64,000 bases of DNA from Echinostoma caproni. Taxonomy: Eukaryota > Platyhelminthes > Trematoda > Plagiorchiida > Echinostomatidae. The position numbers and the translations under genes were made by a program. Positions within the stretch are counted from its first letter, which is position 1. The number at the start of each line of letters is the position of its first letter. Positions 1-12,560 of the stretch are shown here, one piece after another. The notes below the pieces were generated by a model. The model was not told the DNA's origin, did no database searches, and saw only the letters and a program-made list of their open reading frames with translations. The stretch is taken from contig UZAN01039604.1 of NCBI GenBank assembly GCA_900618425.1, positions 5,467-69,466 of the forward strand. Reading direction: 5' to 3'.

Positions 1-16
1 ATATATATATATATAT
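1..16. repeat. (AT)n microsatellite at the window edge
   Basis: Perfect AT dinucleotide run at the very start of the window; it may continue beyond the edge. Confidence 0.9.
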
Positions 17-2790
17 ACATAGATTAGTACAATGTTGTATCTTTCATCTGCATTTTGAGGCCACGCAATGCAGATAAGCAAATGCCAATATCTGCAAGCA
101 ACATCATTTGCACTGTACTCCGATCCAACACATGGAAAATTCTCCAGGACGATCAGCCGATATAACTGATGGATCCCGTATTCTTCTGTAAGATTGCCGA
201 TGATCCAAATATGGACAGAGCAGTAATGTTTTTTTTGGCGGCCTTGTGGTCCAGCTGACAAAGTTTAGCTGGGGTCAGTGTGGTAGCTGTCGATACTTCC
301 ACAAACAACTCATCCACTTTGATCTGCTTTGATCGTATCTAGCTGTAGTCAGCGCTCTTAAAATCAGTTTACTTTTACGTGATTTTCAGCACAAGAGAAT
401 CGATGTACACCAAATTGTTGAGATGTGCATTTGAAATGGATTGCGGCCCTGTAAATTCTCATTTGCCACATGGACAGGGCTTGTTGTGCGTGCGAGGGAA
501 AAACAGCCAGAATCAAACGATATACTTCCTGGAGTTATCCCTCGTTACTCCATTGTCTTTTTGTTGACGATTAACTGTGAACCGATCCCACACCTCTGGA
601 CGCCTGTTTGGAAACTATGTTCAGCTATGCACTTCGGAACTAACGACGGTAAAAGCATTTTAAGTGTTCAGCACAGTGTTTGAATTAGATTTTATAGAAT
701 TATAAACAAGTATAAGATAAGGCAATACTACCGCAACTCAAGGAGTTTTGTTTCAGTAGAATGTTTCATTAAACGACTGTTATGACGTCATCTACCAGAA
801 GAAAAAAAGCGTCCTATTAGAGTATTTAGGACAAAATTGCACGTAGCTACCTTATTTCCACTAATATCTATCATCCACTTGGCATTCACAAATCCTTATT
901 TTATTCGCAATTTAGTTGGGTATTCGTTGCTCAGAAAGTTTATTTTCAACACAAAGTATTGATTACGTTTATATTTATGGTCAGTCTGTAATTTGTTTAA
1001 ATATTTACGTATGTACCTTCATTGAAAACCCAAATTAATCGGTCCACGTGAGAAATGTAGTCATAACGCGACGTAAGTTACTACATTGGGTCCAGAGATA
1101 AATATCGCTTCTTCGGAAATTCAATCAATCTAGAGTGTCGCAAGACCAGTAAATATTTAGACACGCAAATGCGTCGTTAGGTTCTTTCCCATCTAACGGA
1201 GTTCTACAAAGCTGCTCGTGTCGGCACATCAAACGTGTTTTGCAATGCACAAACATTCCAAATGAACGATTAAGGGTTAGGGAAAAAGATGTAAGCTGTG
1301 TTAGACATCCCCAAAACTGGGTAGTCATTAACACTGACAAATCTGGTAACAGATTTTGAAATAATATTATCCCATACGGTGAAAAGTTTTAGAAATATGA
1401 AGAAGTTGAGACCCAGTAGTGTAATAGATCATTACGGCTCTGTTGTCAAAGATTCGACGATGACATTTGGGTTTCCATCCAACACCTGCAACCAGACACT
1501 TATTAACCCGTTGCTACACCACTCACTCTTCAAGCGAATTCGACCTCTGTGGGAATCAACTTGGTCTATGCAATGTTAAACAGCCGTCCAAGGTACTACT
1601 AATCTCGATTTTCTTTATAACAAACGTCGTACCATGTTTCCCGCTTATCATAGACTGTAATCATAGAAAATCACATATCTTGGAATAATGACCTTATTTC
1701 TTGCTTATTTAAGTGAATATTGATATACTTTTAGACAAATTAACCGAAAGCCTCTTGAATTACCTGATTTTCTGTGCCACTGGGGGAGAGACTTCAAATA
1801 CAGTTAACCATTTATCTTCCTTCGTTGCTTCCGGGTTGTAAATTACCACGCTGAATACCATGGGAGACAAGATTTGAAAAAAATATGAATTGATAATTCT
1901 GGCTAACCCCGATGTGCTAGCTCACACGCATTTGGTGTGCTGCACCCCACAAATTCACTCTGCATCGAAACTGACCGATGGGGGCGTTTTGCACTGAATA
2001 TCTCTGTGCGACATCACACCTGGAATGTTCAAAATTTAATGCTCTGTCTTTTTATCGCTGCACTTTGAGTTTTCGCTACTTGCAAACCAAGTTACACAAC
2101 GAGCCAAGAAAACAAAATACAATTTACACGTGTGCGTTTACCGTCACAACAGGTGAGTAGCTGCTTCAATACAATTGATTCATAACTCAATGTGTTTGCA
2201 ATTTGTTTGCCACTTCGGGGTCATAAACTAGGGTCTTTTCTGCGTGAAAAAGCCGTTTTAGGTGTTGCTTCGAAAAATAGCGGAAAAGTTAAAACTACAT
2301 TTCAGGAAATATGAGTTGAACAGATTACAATAAATACGTTCTACGTTTACATCCAGTTTAATGTCGCGGCATACTGTGGATCTGATTACCGGAAACGAGA
2401 GATTTGTCCATAGCTGGTGAAGGCCATAAAATTAGATGAAACAAGTAGAGAGGCACGGTCCGAAAACACGTTTCAGTAGAACAGTTCGTCGGTGTGGTTA
2501 CCGGAAATGTATTACTGGGTAGCACCATCCGCTGAATCACTTGAATTATGTCTGAGAAGTTGTATAATTTTGTGAACTAGTTTACGACATTCGAAGCATG
2601 GTTTTCCCGTAACGAAATTTGAATAAAGAAGCCAAAAACACAGGTTTGCAAAATGTAACCTGGATCATTATTTCGCCGCATCTGTACATGTGCATAACGC
2701 ATTCTATATGATCAATAATATATGATCAGTATACAACAGAAAGATTGCGATCAAAACTACTCACCAAACACGTTTGTTACCAAAGTAACG
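17..2790. other. No recognisable gene
   Basis: Unique-looking sequence with only short chance reading frames on both strands. A consensus-like splice donor (CAG followed by GTGAGT) lies at about 2148-2156 at the end of a 60-residue frame, but nothing else supports an exon there. Confidence 0.5.
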
Positions 2791-2799
2791 CCAGAGTGA

Positions 2800-3138
2800 T
2801 ACATCATTCACGTTGTTTACACAGTTTGTGATGGTAATTTCGAGTGGCTAGTACCTAGTTGTATTTCAGAACATTGGTGTTGTTTGTGTTGTAGAGGATT
2901 CTGAACGCGTCGCGCAGCATGACACTTTCATTTCGACCAGGTGCTGTGTGATTGACGAACTGAGTTTCCTAAGCGTCATTGACCTCGTACTTCCGAAGTT
3001 CCCACTCATTGTTTTCTGAATCCGAACCGAGATGTGCTCGGTTACTCGGTAACGCAGTTGTCTCTCCGTTCTGCCGATGTAGATGGCTGCGCATTCACAC
3101 TTGAATTGATAGATACAATTAGATTTGACATGGGGAGA
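2800..3138 (-). pseudogene. Penelope-like element, C-terminal GIY-YIG endonuclease remnant
   Basis: Read on the minus strand from 3138, a 90-codon open stretch contains the hallmarks of the GIY-YIG endonuclease of Penelope-like retroelements. An NCIYQFKCEC segment holds the degenerate GIY tripeptide and a CxC pair. AIYIGRTERQL follows (the YIG half plus the conserved arginine), then a TEH glutamate-histidine pair and, about 40 residues on, ITQHLVE. A frameshift near 2915-2930 moves the reading to another frame, where DAFRILYNTN and TRNYHHKLCKQRE match the usual tail of these proteins (a segment ending in KP-x-LC-x-Q-x-E). One in-frame stop interrupts the tail. In this family the domain nicks DNA to prime reverse transcription. 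I found no reverse transcriptase domain upstream (3140-5500, minus), so the copy appears 5'-truncated and dead. The sequence motifs are direct observation; the family assignment rests on established PLE architecture. Confidence 0.82.
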
Positions 3139-4352
3139 TTAAACTTCGTTGTCCGTTGCGCTCGTTCAAATTTCTAGTCAGGAGTTTTGAATAAGAACAC
3201 AAAACTGAGGCTTAGGGGCAATATATAATCAAAAAGATAACTAGAATTACTCGAAATTGCATCTAAGTAATAGGAAAATTGCACGTTTTTTCTTAACTTC
3301 ACTAAAGAAGGTTAGCTGTGAATAAATTGTGGCACACCGCAACAAATAAGCAGTCGCTAAAAAAATTGAGGTTGCGCTACTAGTGTGTGGTGGAATTCAG
3401 GCTGGTCACCTGGCTCCTATTTAAAAACCGCACAAGTCCATCGACGGTGTCGTGACAAAGGTCAATGTGACTGACCTTTGAAAACTAAAGTCATTGGCCT
3501 GCTCACTTCCGAGGCGAGAGATTTCTTCCTGCTGCTTTGCAATTTGCACTTGGTCGTGCAAAGGCCAGAGGTGCGCTCTCAAAATTAAAATAACGCCGAG
3601 TGACGCTGGGGATGTCTCTCGTACCAAACTCCCAAAGAACTTCATGATCACGTTCATGTCTGGAGCCTTATTTTCTTTTCCAGGGAGCCGGCCGCATTAA
3701 AGTAGGTAAGCAAGCATCAGCATATCTGAAATAGTTTACAGATCAAATAATCTTAGATACAAAACAGTTAGAATTAGAACTGATTAAGCTGGATGTAGAA
3801 TAATTGGAGCAACTGAAGTTAGACGAGAAAAGAGTTGAGGACAAATAGCATAACGTCCCGTTTAACCTGTTGAGATATCCGGAAGAAGCAGTTGCGTTAT
3901 CGTGTTGATTCATCCAAATTGAATGCCTAACGACGCAATAGGTTTGATTATTGCCAATCCCCATCCTATAGGTACGGCTTCCTTCCTATTTGTGCTATCA
4001 ATTCAGAAAACGAACATTTCCTGGACGACGTATCCAACACAATTTTGTTGTTCACTATATGCGTTCAGAACCTTTGGACACCTGGGCACCGACGAGGTCG
4101 GTTGCAGCATTGGGCATCGGCTCGGTTGGGCATGGCTGTGCACTAGACACCTTGTACCTTTGGCTGAATTTGGTGGACTGAACACCTTCCATCAATGCAC
4201 TGCGAATCAGGAATTGGCTATTCAGAGGATACGGTTATGACGTTCCCAAAGATGTTCACCTGTCTTGGCCTTGGAAATCTGACACTAGTCCACAAATCAA
4301 TCGTTGAAATTCCTCCGTTTTTCTATAGATGTGTGTACGTTGATTCGCTTGG

Positions 4353-4373
4353 CACACACACACACACACACAC
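4353..4373. repeat. (CA)n microsatellite
   Basis: Uninterrupted CA dinucleotide run of about ten units. Confidence 0.9.
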
Positions 4374-7102
4374 GCAAACTGTTGTAGCCCCCGAGGTGTT
4401 AGGGGTATTGCGATTGCCTTTGTCCTAAGCCTTATGTTTGTGGGATATAGATATACAATAGGAGTTTGGGGAGGTGAAAACTACCCAACCTTTTGAATAC
4501 TTGTGTACGGTCGGACAACCTCCAGGAGCTATGTGATATTGTTCGTTCAGCTAATATGTGGACAGGATTAGAAGTTTTTAAGAGAGGGAAAGGAGTGTGA
4601 GATAGGAGTGAACCTTGTTTGTACCGATCTGTTAGGTTGAACGTTGGAAATAGTAGACAACTAATAAAGTTCTAAGTGGAGAATTTTTCGTTGTGAGCTG
4701 ACCATCGAACCCCGACTAGATATTGAGCGCGACCAGACGTGAGTCATCATAGAACTCCATAGAAAACAGGAAACTCATTTCGGTGTTTTGTATGACAAAA
4801 TGTGGTCAGAGAACGTGTGACAATCTGAATCCTTCAGGCAGATATGTGCAGTGATTAATTGCTTTCCAGATGGTTACAAAGTTATTGAGCTACAAGTGGC
4901 TCACATTTATACACGGAAACATATCAAAACAAATAGCGTGACATCACAGATGGTATCTGAGCTGGATGTGGAACCATTTGACTCAGTCCCGGATAAGTGA
5001 GAAAAAGGAACCACAAAAAGGAATGGAAAATGGAGCCAGCTGGAGGACATGAAGCTCAATTATCATCAAGACTAAGTAAGTGCCTTGCAGCATGTTGAAT
5101 TTCGTGCTGATTTTTTTTGGGACAGGATGGGGTCTCTCAGTGAGGAATCGAAATATATTGAATCCTAGACCATATGTAGGGAGCGGCATTGTTATTCCGG
5201 AGCAATAAAAATGTACTTTAAACAGTTTTGATTTAACTGTAAACCTGTTAACCACGAAACTATATACACAGATCAATGGGTCGTGGGTGTTATCGGAGGT
5301 ATCGGTCACGGCGTATTCGTTTTGATTGTATCATGATCGTGTTTGCTAAAACATATGAACCCATTTGTTTTAGAAGATCATAATTCCGTTAGTTCAGTCG
5401 TGAATGTACTCAATTCAACGATGTTTTCATAGTATCCAAACGGGCTCATTTTATACCAGTTTAGGTTAGTATCACAAATGCCGACATCCAAATATCCCAC
5501 TGATTCCGGTCCAGTATGCATGTACGGTCTGATTGACCCCAGTTGATTCACAAAGGCACGCTGTCACCAGGTCAGCAACAAGAGATGTTTCCCGCTGTAC
5601 AATCCTGAGACACGCTCACTCATCAATAACCGCAAATTTTGACTCAACTCATGTTGACACAGTGTGTACCAGTAGGTACACATTTCGACGATAGTGATAC
5701 CTATAACCTAGAGTTATTCTTCGCTGAAATAAGAAAATGTACCGGCCTTATGAGATCACCGTTGTCGTTGAAAATAGGTGTCCGCTTGTCTTCTGTTGCT
5801 AATGAGTGATTGACATTTAAGCACGTCTAATCACTCTAAACGCAGTTTGGCAGCTCACAGACGTGATTAATTGGAATAAATTGCAATGCTCAAATTTGTC
5901 ATTCTTATAGACGATTTTGTAACATTTCACTCTGGTGGCGTTCTCCGACGCGCTTTTTGGGGCGCAGAGGGATGAATCAGAGGTGTTTATTACAAGACAA
6001 ACATCGTTGGGAGAATAATATATAGTTTGAAGCGGAATGTAAGTTGTCCGTAAACTGAACCCCGTCAAGAATGATCCTTGTTAGATCGCTACTTAGATTT
6101 TCTTTCTCAAGAATGAACTTGTAAAATTAAAGTCTCCTATTGAAATCTCATGTTTACTCATCTTTATCTTGAGTATTCATTCTACACACGCTTGTGTTGT
6201 AATCAGTATGCTCATTGACGTGCGTCCATCGTTAATGCCTTCTCACTGTCAGCCATCGATGCCGGTTTTTGCGTTGTCTCAAGGTTCCGGGACTCTCGTT
6301 TTCCTCACAACTTGTGTCACTTACTGACCTCGCTGTGCACAATCATGTACACTTGTGTTATAATCTCAGCGTTGTGCAAATTCATATCATCTTCCTCACC
6401 CTCAATCGCTGGTAACTGTGGGACTATTGTGAACCTTCACCTCATCAGCACGGCGTCGGGCTATCGTTCCCCCAGACCATAAATAGAATATTTTTTCGCC
6501 ATACTCAACCGCTGTCTCGTAAACATTCCACCGCATGTGATTAGGTGATAGATGAACCCTGTCACTTGTGAGGTCAAACGTGCTCTAGTTAATCTAGTTT
6601 TCACCTGGCGGGACCTAAACAAATAGACGGGAAAACACAACACACACATACTGCAGAAGCAAACACCTAGAGCAGTTAGTGCGGCGTCCTAATTAATTTC
6701 CTCGAAAAATCGGAATAGTCCTCCACGTTCTTCTCAATATCTTCCACAATAAAACACGGATGTACTGTGTTGAGCAGAGAACTAGCCAGCATTTTCCCTA
6801 AATGAGTTTGCTGTTTAAAGGTTGTGTTTGCTTAAACTGAGCTGTTAGAGAGAAAAGGGAGGGGACAATGCTCAGACCAGTTGATCCTCGGACAAAGTGA
6901 TCGCTTTCCGAAATGAATAATCATTAGTTTGCTGCGTTCATTTCGTTGCAGACATTTCATTGCTTGACTGTGCTAACTTCTTCGGGATTATGAACAGACA
7001 GACACACAATTCTGACAGTTGATCGCTTGCATGCTGGAGGTACCCACTGTCGTTCATGCGCAAGACATGGGAATCCGGACTAATACATGAGAAGATGAAT
7101 GT

Positions 7103-7456
7103 TTGCTGCCCAACAAACCTCTCACTGCAATGGATAGAAAAAATACTCCTGTATTTGCATTCAGCAAGGCTACAGGCAACGAAGTAGTCCGTCAAAACTG
7201 TCAACGACCGAATAACAGTAATGGCGCCAAAATTTTTTTTCAACGAACGTGTTCATCAGGACTGCCGTCCAATAACGATGTTGAGGATTTGCAGAAACCA
7301 GTAGTTCCCTTTGGGATTTCTGCAGACAACCCTGAAATATCGTTTGAGACCGCGGATGTAGATAACCAACAAGCTTCGGCTTCTTCTTCATATGACAATC
7401 CATTGTTTTTCTGGAAAACGTTTGTCAGACGTACGACAAATAGGAAATATCAGTAG
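7103..7456 (+). other. Unexplained 117-codon open frame
   Basis: Open from an ATG at 7103 to a stop at 7454. The predicted product is hydrophilic, with a Ser/Asn/Gln-rich centre and the ending SYDNPLFFWKTFVRRTTNRK (aromatic then basic). I recognise no domain. By a rough stop-frequency estimate, frames of this length are expected by chance several times in 64 kb. Its composition is more protein-like than most others here, but there is no flanking splice or promoter evidence, so this is only a candidate. Confidence 0.15.
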
Positions 7457-9270
7457 GCGCGTAGGTAAAACCTGTCAGGTCTGAGGTTGACAGAGGCTAA
7501 TCGACATGGATTCTAACCCGTTGGGATCTGCACTCACGTTGTCACTGAGGCTAGCTACCACACGTTCGCCACACCCATTGTGGAGGACGATTTGCGTTCA
7601 TTTGGGCAAAAGGTATTGTGACTACTGACATAATCTGTTCGTATTTTATCACTAACATTTAAGAATAGGAGCTTGTGAGAATCATTGTACCATAATATCT
7701 ATTTTGTACCATAGCATCGCAATACAACAACATTGTTTGACTAAGCTTTTAGGTGAAATTAGACTGAAGTAGTTTGTGCACAGGGACTTGAGGCATGATT
7801 GTTTTGAAATCAACTTTAATAAAAAATGCAACATTACAACTAAAAACTGCGATGTGGTCTGAAATTTTATATTTTTGTTTAAAATAGTTATCTTCTACAA
7901 TCGTGCGTGCAGATCAAATTCTTCGATGAACTCTAACGGTCATATGCACACTCTCTAAACCGGGTTCACTGAAAACTGTTAACACTTTCCGTTGTCAAGC
8001 GGTTTTTCACCTCGAATCCAATTTACCTACATATTTATGAGTTGTTTTTCTATCGAGTTTAAACAGAAACACATCTAAAGTCAACTGAACAATTGGTATC
8101 ACTGATAGGCGAGATGGGGTCACACTAGTCAGATGTTAATAGTTTTGTTGAAACAAAGCGACAGTTTTGGTCTTTTGAATTCAACGTTCTGGTGTATGCT
8201 TACAGCATGAGTACTACAACCAACCAATGCAAAGCGGGATTTATGAGGAGCATTAACGATATCGAATGAAAACATTGTTAACGTAATACAAATTCCTAAA
8301 ATAAAACCCAGCATGGAATGCGCACTGCCAAATATGGATGAAATATCGGAGAGAAACTAACGTTAATGTGAAGTTGTGCATGAAAGTCTCAATGATTTGT
8401 CCAAAGGTCCCTCTTCAAAAATGGGATCAACTTTTTGGGGAACGTCAACCGGTATTACAACGAACCTTTTCTTGTGTCTCTGATAGATTTATAGGGTAGA
8501 TTAGCTTGGATCCATTGCATACTCGACCACACATCTTGCATATAAAATTCCACGTTGCCCTTGAACGTAACAGTATGAGTGCGCAGGATTGTGAATGTTC
8601 GACTTTTGGAATTTAAAATATTCAAACATTGTTCAGTTCTGATAGATAATACATTCGTAGAGATGCGATTCCTTTCACGGGTATCTCTCAACTTGACCTG
8701 GTCATTCAGTGTACGTCTGGGAAAGCTTTCTACTACAAAACAGTGGTTAGAAGCATTCCAATTCTCTCACACAAAAAATACTGGCATATCAAATGTGATT
8801 TATATGATAAAATGTGTCCGGCACGAAGCACCGTCCACGACACATTTTTTATTCGTGTTGCTCTCTAATTACTTGCCGTTTACCACAATTATGGCCTACT
8901 TATTCTGTTTTTTGCGAGGAATTCGGCATCCGAAACGCGTCATGGGTTTATGCAATTTGAGATGATTCCCGGAAACTAGTTGACAAATATCTGAACCAAG
9001 AAACCAGCGTGACCGATCAAATAGCTACTATGTTTCTTTTCTTCAGCGGTATTTTCTATCATAGGTAAACAATAGATGATTTAGAAAAGAGATTCTCTTA
9101 AAGTGTTTTCGACAAACCTGTTCAAAATTGGAATGATTTATCGTCACCGAAGGGGTTTCAAATTGCAGTTAGACTGGTCTTCTGTCATCGAGGATTTGTT
9201 TTGATAGGTATTTCGTTGATCTGTTGATACGTGAATAAAATGCGTTAGTGTGACTTGAGCAAGATAGCAC

Positions 9271-9436
9271 TCGCGCGCGCTAGCACGACCGCACACGCAC
9301 GGTTGTAATCACGCCGGGAGTCGGCCTGTGCTGCTGTCGCTGTTGCCGTGGGTGTAAACTTGTGTTTTCTATCCGCACGCTCTCCCGCTTGCAGACAAGC
9401 ACAACACACAGACGCGCGCGCGAGGACGCGCGCGCG
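9271..9436. repeat. CpG-dense block with alternating CG runs
   Basis: A run of alternating GC at 9271-9280 and a duplicated (CG)n segment at 9412-9436 (two CGCGCGCG blocks separated by AGGA) bracket CpG-rich sequence. This stands out in an AT-rich neighbourhood. It could form left-handed DNA or be a CpG-rich promoter, but no transcript start or exon can be shown. Confidence 0.55.
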
Positions 9437-9798
9437 AATTTGAACTTGATGTATCGTCAAGGAAATCGTTCGGGACATTTGTATATAGATTGACTGATCA
9501 GTATTTATCCATGAAATGTTTTGTTCCCCCTGTGAGAGGTTCCATTTGTCTGTATCTGCATTTGTGTTTTGAATGTCCCCAAAGTATGTGTTAATCAACG
9601 GCGGCAAAGCAATTCGTTTTATTGTACAGGGAACAGCCGGACACTCGCAATACACACTCGCCCAAGTGGACAGACAATAGTGAAACGGACGCAAATTGAT
9701 TGATCACTCTCGACAAGTGGAGAAAAACGATTTCGGACGAGGCAGTTTTCATTCGAAATCGGTACAAATTGAATCATTTGTGTCAGGTCAGTTTGTCC

Positions 9799-9824
9799 GG
9801 GAGGGAGGGGGCGCGGGGGAGGGG
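9799..9824 (+). other. Potential G-quadruplex
   Basis: Five G-runs of 3, 3, 5, 5 and 4 bases separated by loops of 1, 1, 3 and 1 bases satisfy the usual four-tract quadruplex rule on the plus strand. Function is unknown. Confidence 0.6.
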
Positions 9825-10423
9825 CTTGCTTTGCTGTTGAATGTGGCCAAGTTGACAGATAGCTGTGATAAATGTGTTTGTTTGTCTGTGCACGTAACTG
9901 ATTGACGTCTGCCTCTTCCTTGGGTTGTATTTATTTCAGACAAGCTGACCGGTGAAGGATCATCAAATGTGAGTTTCACTTACGATGAACCAACGATCAA
10001 CTAAGAAGTAGTAGAGTTTGTGAAAGTTCTTGAACCGTTTAAGGACAACATTATTAGCTCGAGTGCCATCAGAATAAGATTGAGAGTTTAAAAAGAAAAG
10101 GGATCGCGGTGTTCTCTGCATACTTTCCGATTCACGTCTTCAAAGATGGAACGCTGGGCTCGTCTGCTCAGCAAATTTGATGATGTAATAGAAAAAAGGA
10201 CTACCATTGATTTCGAGTGTACGTACACACTGTGACTGAGATTATTAGTATTCTCTAGGGTTGGCAACAAATCCACTTTATTGAAGCAGTTTGGTGTTTG
10301 GTCACAAGTAGAAAATCACGTGAACCTTTGAAGTGTACGATAGATTTAATTAAGTAATTTTCCAAAATATATTTATTCATATATACATATATAATATGTT
10401 ATAGATTTTGAAAATTCTCAAAT

Positions 10424-10892
10424 ATGGACGGGATGAAATTACAATACCTGTATCAAGTCGATGAATCATGTTGCACCCTTACCACTAACCACGGCGGCCG
10501 AGGCAGCTAACCTATCCTTGTTTCTAGTACGGAGAGGCTTTCGCTTAATTTCAAATCCGAACTGTTTGGTGGTAAGTAAATTGATTGGACTTTGCGATTG
10601 ATCCCTCCAAAAATGCATAAATATGAAAAAACTAAAATTTCCATAATAATTAAGTCAAAACGCGAATAAATTCCTTTATAATATTCATATTTGTTTATAT
10701 TTCATTAGATCAAACCGTCTTTTTTGCTCAAACACAAACGGCGATTGGACAAACCCAAGAGAATATAGTTTGCAGATAAAGTCAAGAATACATACAATTG
10801 ACCCATATCTATCAAAATCCAAGTGTGATATTGGACATTGTCATATACTTTCAATACGAGAGTGATGATGCACATGTATGATCAACACCTAT
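10424..10892 (+). repeat. Unclassified repeat family, copy C (rearranged)
   Basis: Three blocks match copies A and B. At 10424-10469 lies the head of the element in reverse orientation; on the minus strand it reads MIHRLDTGIVISSRP, compared with MTPRLHTGVVLSSRP in copy A. At about 10495-10630 a block in forward orientation matches 46570-46720, sharing AGCTAAC-TATCC and the stretch ahead of a CAT-AAATATGAAAAA run. At about 10800-10892 is the right end, TATGATATTG-like through to ATCAACACCTATGT. The middle is deleted and the head is inverted relative to the rest. Confidence 0.7.
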
Positions 10893-12487
10893 GTGTTTTT
10901 AATTTTTGTTTGAATTTGTGAAGGGGTGCCTATTTCAAGGGGTTCCGAAACTTCGTAACTGTTTCCTGTCTCGCTGTTCACTGCAACGTTTTATTGCCCA
11001 AAACTAATACAGTTGGATCACGGATTCGGATTGCTTCCTGTCAGTAATTGGCTATTACTATCTAACCCGTATAAGTCAACTCTTAAATGAACTGACTGAC
11101 AACATCGGCCCAATAACAATGAGTTTGAGTTCCGTATTGGACTTTGAATGCGGAACCCAACATGGACGATCTACGGCGTTTCCATTCTGGATGCAGCCCA
11201 AACTGTCCTCAGGAGAGTTGATCGCCTAAATGAGAACGCATAACTCATTTCATTAAATAATAGAATTGTTAACTGGCAGATTTCGGCCGAAGAATCATGA
11301 CACAACCGCGATCGTGAAGCATATTTATTGACCTGGAATGATTCACACAAATCTGAATTTATTTGGATCTTTGGCAATGTTTCAATGTATTGTAAAACAC
11401 TCGATCTAACTAGCCACTGGCCAAAAGCTTCTTTACAATACATTCAGCGGATCGGAATGCCATTATTTGATTCAATATCAAGCCCTCACTAGTACGGGTC
11501 ATTTGGGTTCAGCAACTAAAACTCCAGCCAGTAGAAACACAGAATCTTGCCATTGAACAGCTTATTCCAGTTGATGTTGCTGCTACAACCTCTAGTATCC
11601 ATCACAATAAGACGTTTATACAAAACGCACACATAGTAGCGCTGAACATTGTTTAGACAAGATTTTATTTTGTTCAAATGTATGCTCAATCACACACTCT
11701 TATGCAATGGTATGTGAGTGGTCAAATTTCAGGTAACTAAACATCAATATAAGGATGTGAACAACAAAGCGTCGGAATCATAACTAACTCCAGCAACTGC
11801 TGGAATAAAAGTTCTACTAGAACTGTTGAAAAACGTTAGATGTTAGCCTAACTTAGCCCACACCGGTCTGTACAAACAATATGCAGATAGAACCTGTATG
11901 TAGGATGCCATTGAACATGTCAGTTCAACAACTTACTAAATAACAGCATTGCTTACTTTGTACTAATTTCATTGTCAAAGTGACAGTGTTATGCGTTGTC
12001 CTGTGAAAAACAAACTCCACTTCATGCATCGTTTTTCTGCATCATGTCAATTGAATCAGACGAGTTGAACAGCACATTGCTCGATCATATACCAGTGAAA
12101 ATATTCCAAACAACCAACACAATGTCTGAGGGTTGTGCCAAATATTAGAACTACACCATCTATGTTGTTCAATTGATTTATGCGTACAAGTAAAGTTCCA
12201 AATACATTTTGAAATTTACGGTTTGGGTTTTACCTTCTTTGTTATGATGGCAATTAGTTATGAAAAAAAAGATCTTTAAAAACAAGTGTATTTTAGGTCC
12301 ATGAAATCTTGGGTCATTTAGTAGGCAGTGAGGCCGTATTTCGTTGAAGAATTTATGCAACACTTTGGGCGGTTACCTTTTGAAGTAAGCTTACGTCATG
12401 CAAACATAGTACTTATTATAGCACAGCATCATTTTATTATCATTTTTACTTACTTTCATTGAATACACAATTATACGTATGTATTGA
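10893..12487. other. No recognisable gene or repeat
   Basis: Only short frames on both strands. I see no transposon motif or tRNA-like box. Confidence 0.5.
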
Positions 12488-12489
12488 AA

Positions 12490-12560
12490 TGGGGGAACTG
12501 TCAAACAAAGGGCTGCCCTACAGCACGCACGCATTGGGGAAGTCAGGTGGTGATGGTGAT
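12490..12560 (-). repeat. SINE family S1, body fragment
   Basis: On the minus strand the segment reads CACCACCTGACTTCCCC, then GTGTGTTGTA-like sequence, then GGCAGCCCTTTG. This matches the body downstream of the tRNA-like head in the copies at 37385 and 44893. The head itself is replaced by a G-rich stretch (12561-12580, with runs of 7, 5 and 3 G). Confidence 0.6.

Larger units (their letters stand above)
3150..10420. other. Long stretch without a supported gene
   Basis: Many short frames on both strands but none recognised. On the plus strand at 3760-3850 there is a K/E/L-rich stretch (KQLELELIKL and similar), broken by stops, that could be an old coiled coil. Separate entries cover the CA repeat, one 117-codon frame, the CG-repeat block and a G-run cluster. 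Confidence 0.5.

Noticed and set aside
3760..4240. Gag-like coiled coil (KQLELELIKL) followed by a 105-codon frame
   Set aside because: Stops interrupt the coiled-coil stretch, and the following frame shows no zinc knuckle, protease or other retroelement motif.
8800..8960. Second Penelope endonuclease suggested by NVIYMIKC on the plus strand
   Set aside because: The expected YIG, R and EH landmarks do not follow in any frame.
9245..9694. A 149-residue minus-strand protein
   Set aside because: Its openness is explained by CpG-rich, stop-poor sequence; the Ala/Arg-rich part comes from the CG repeats.
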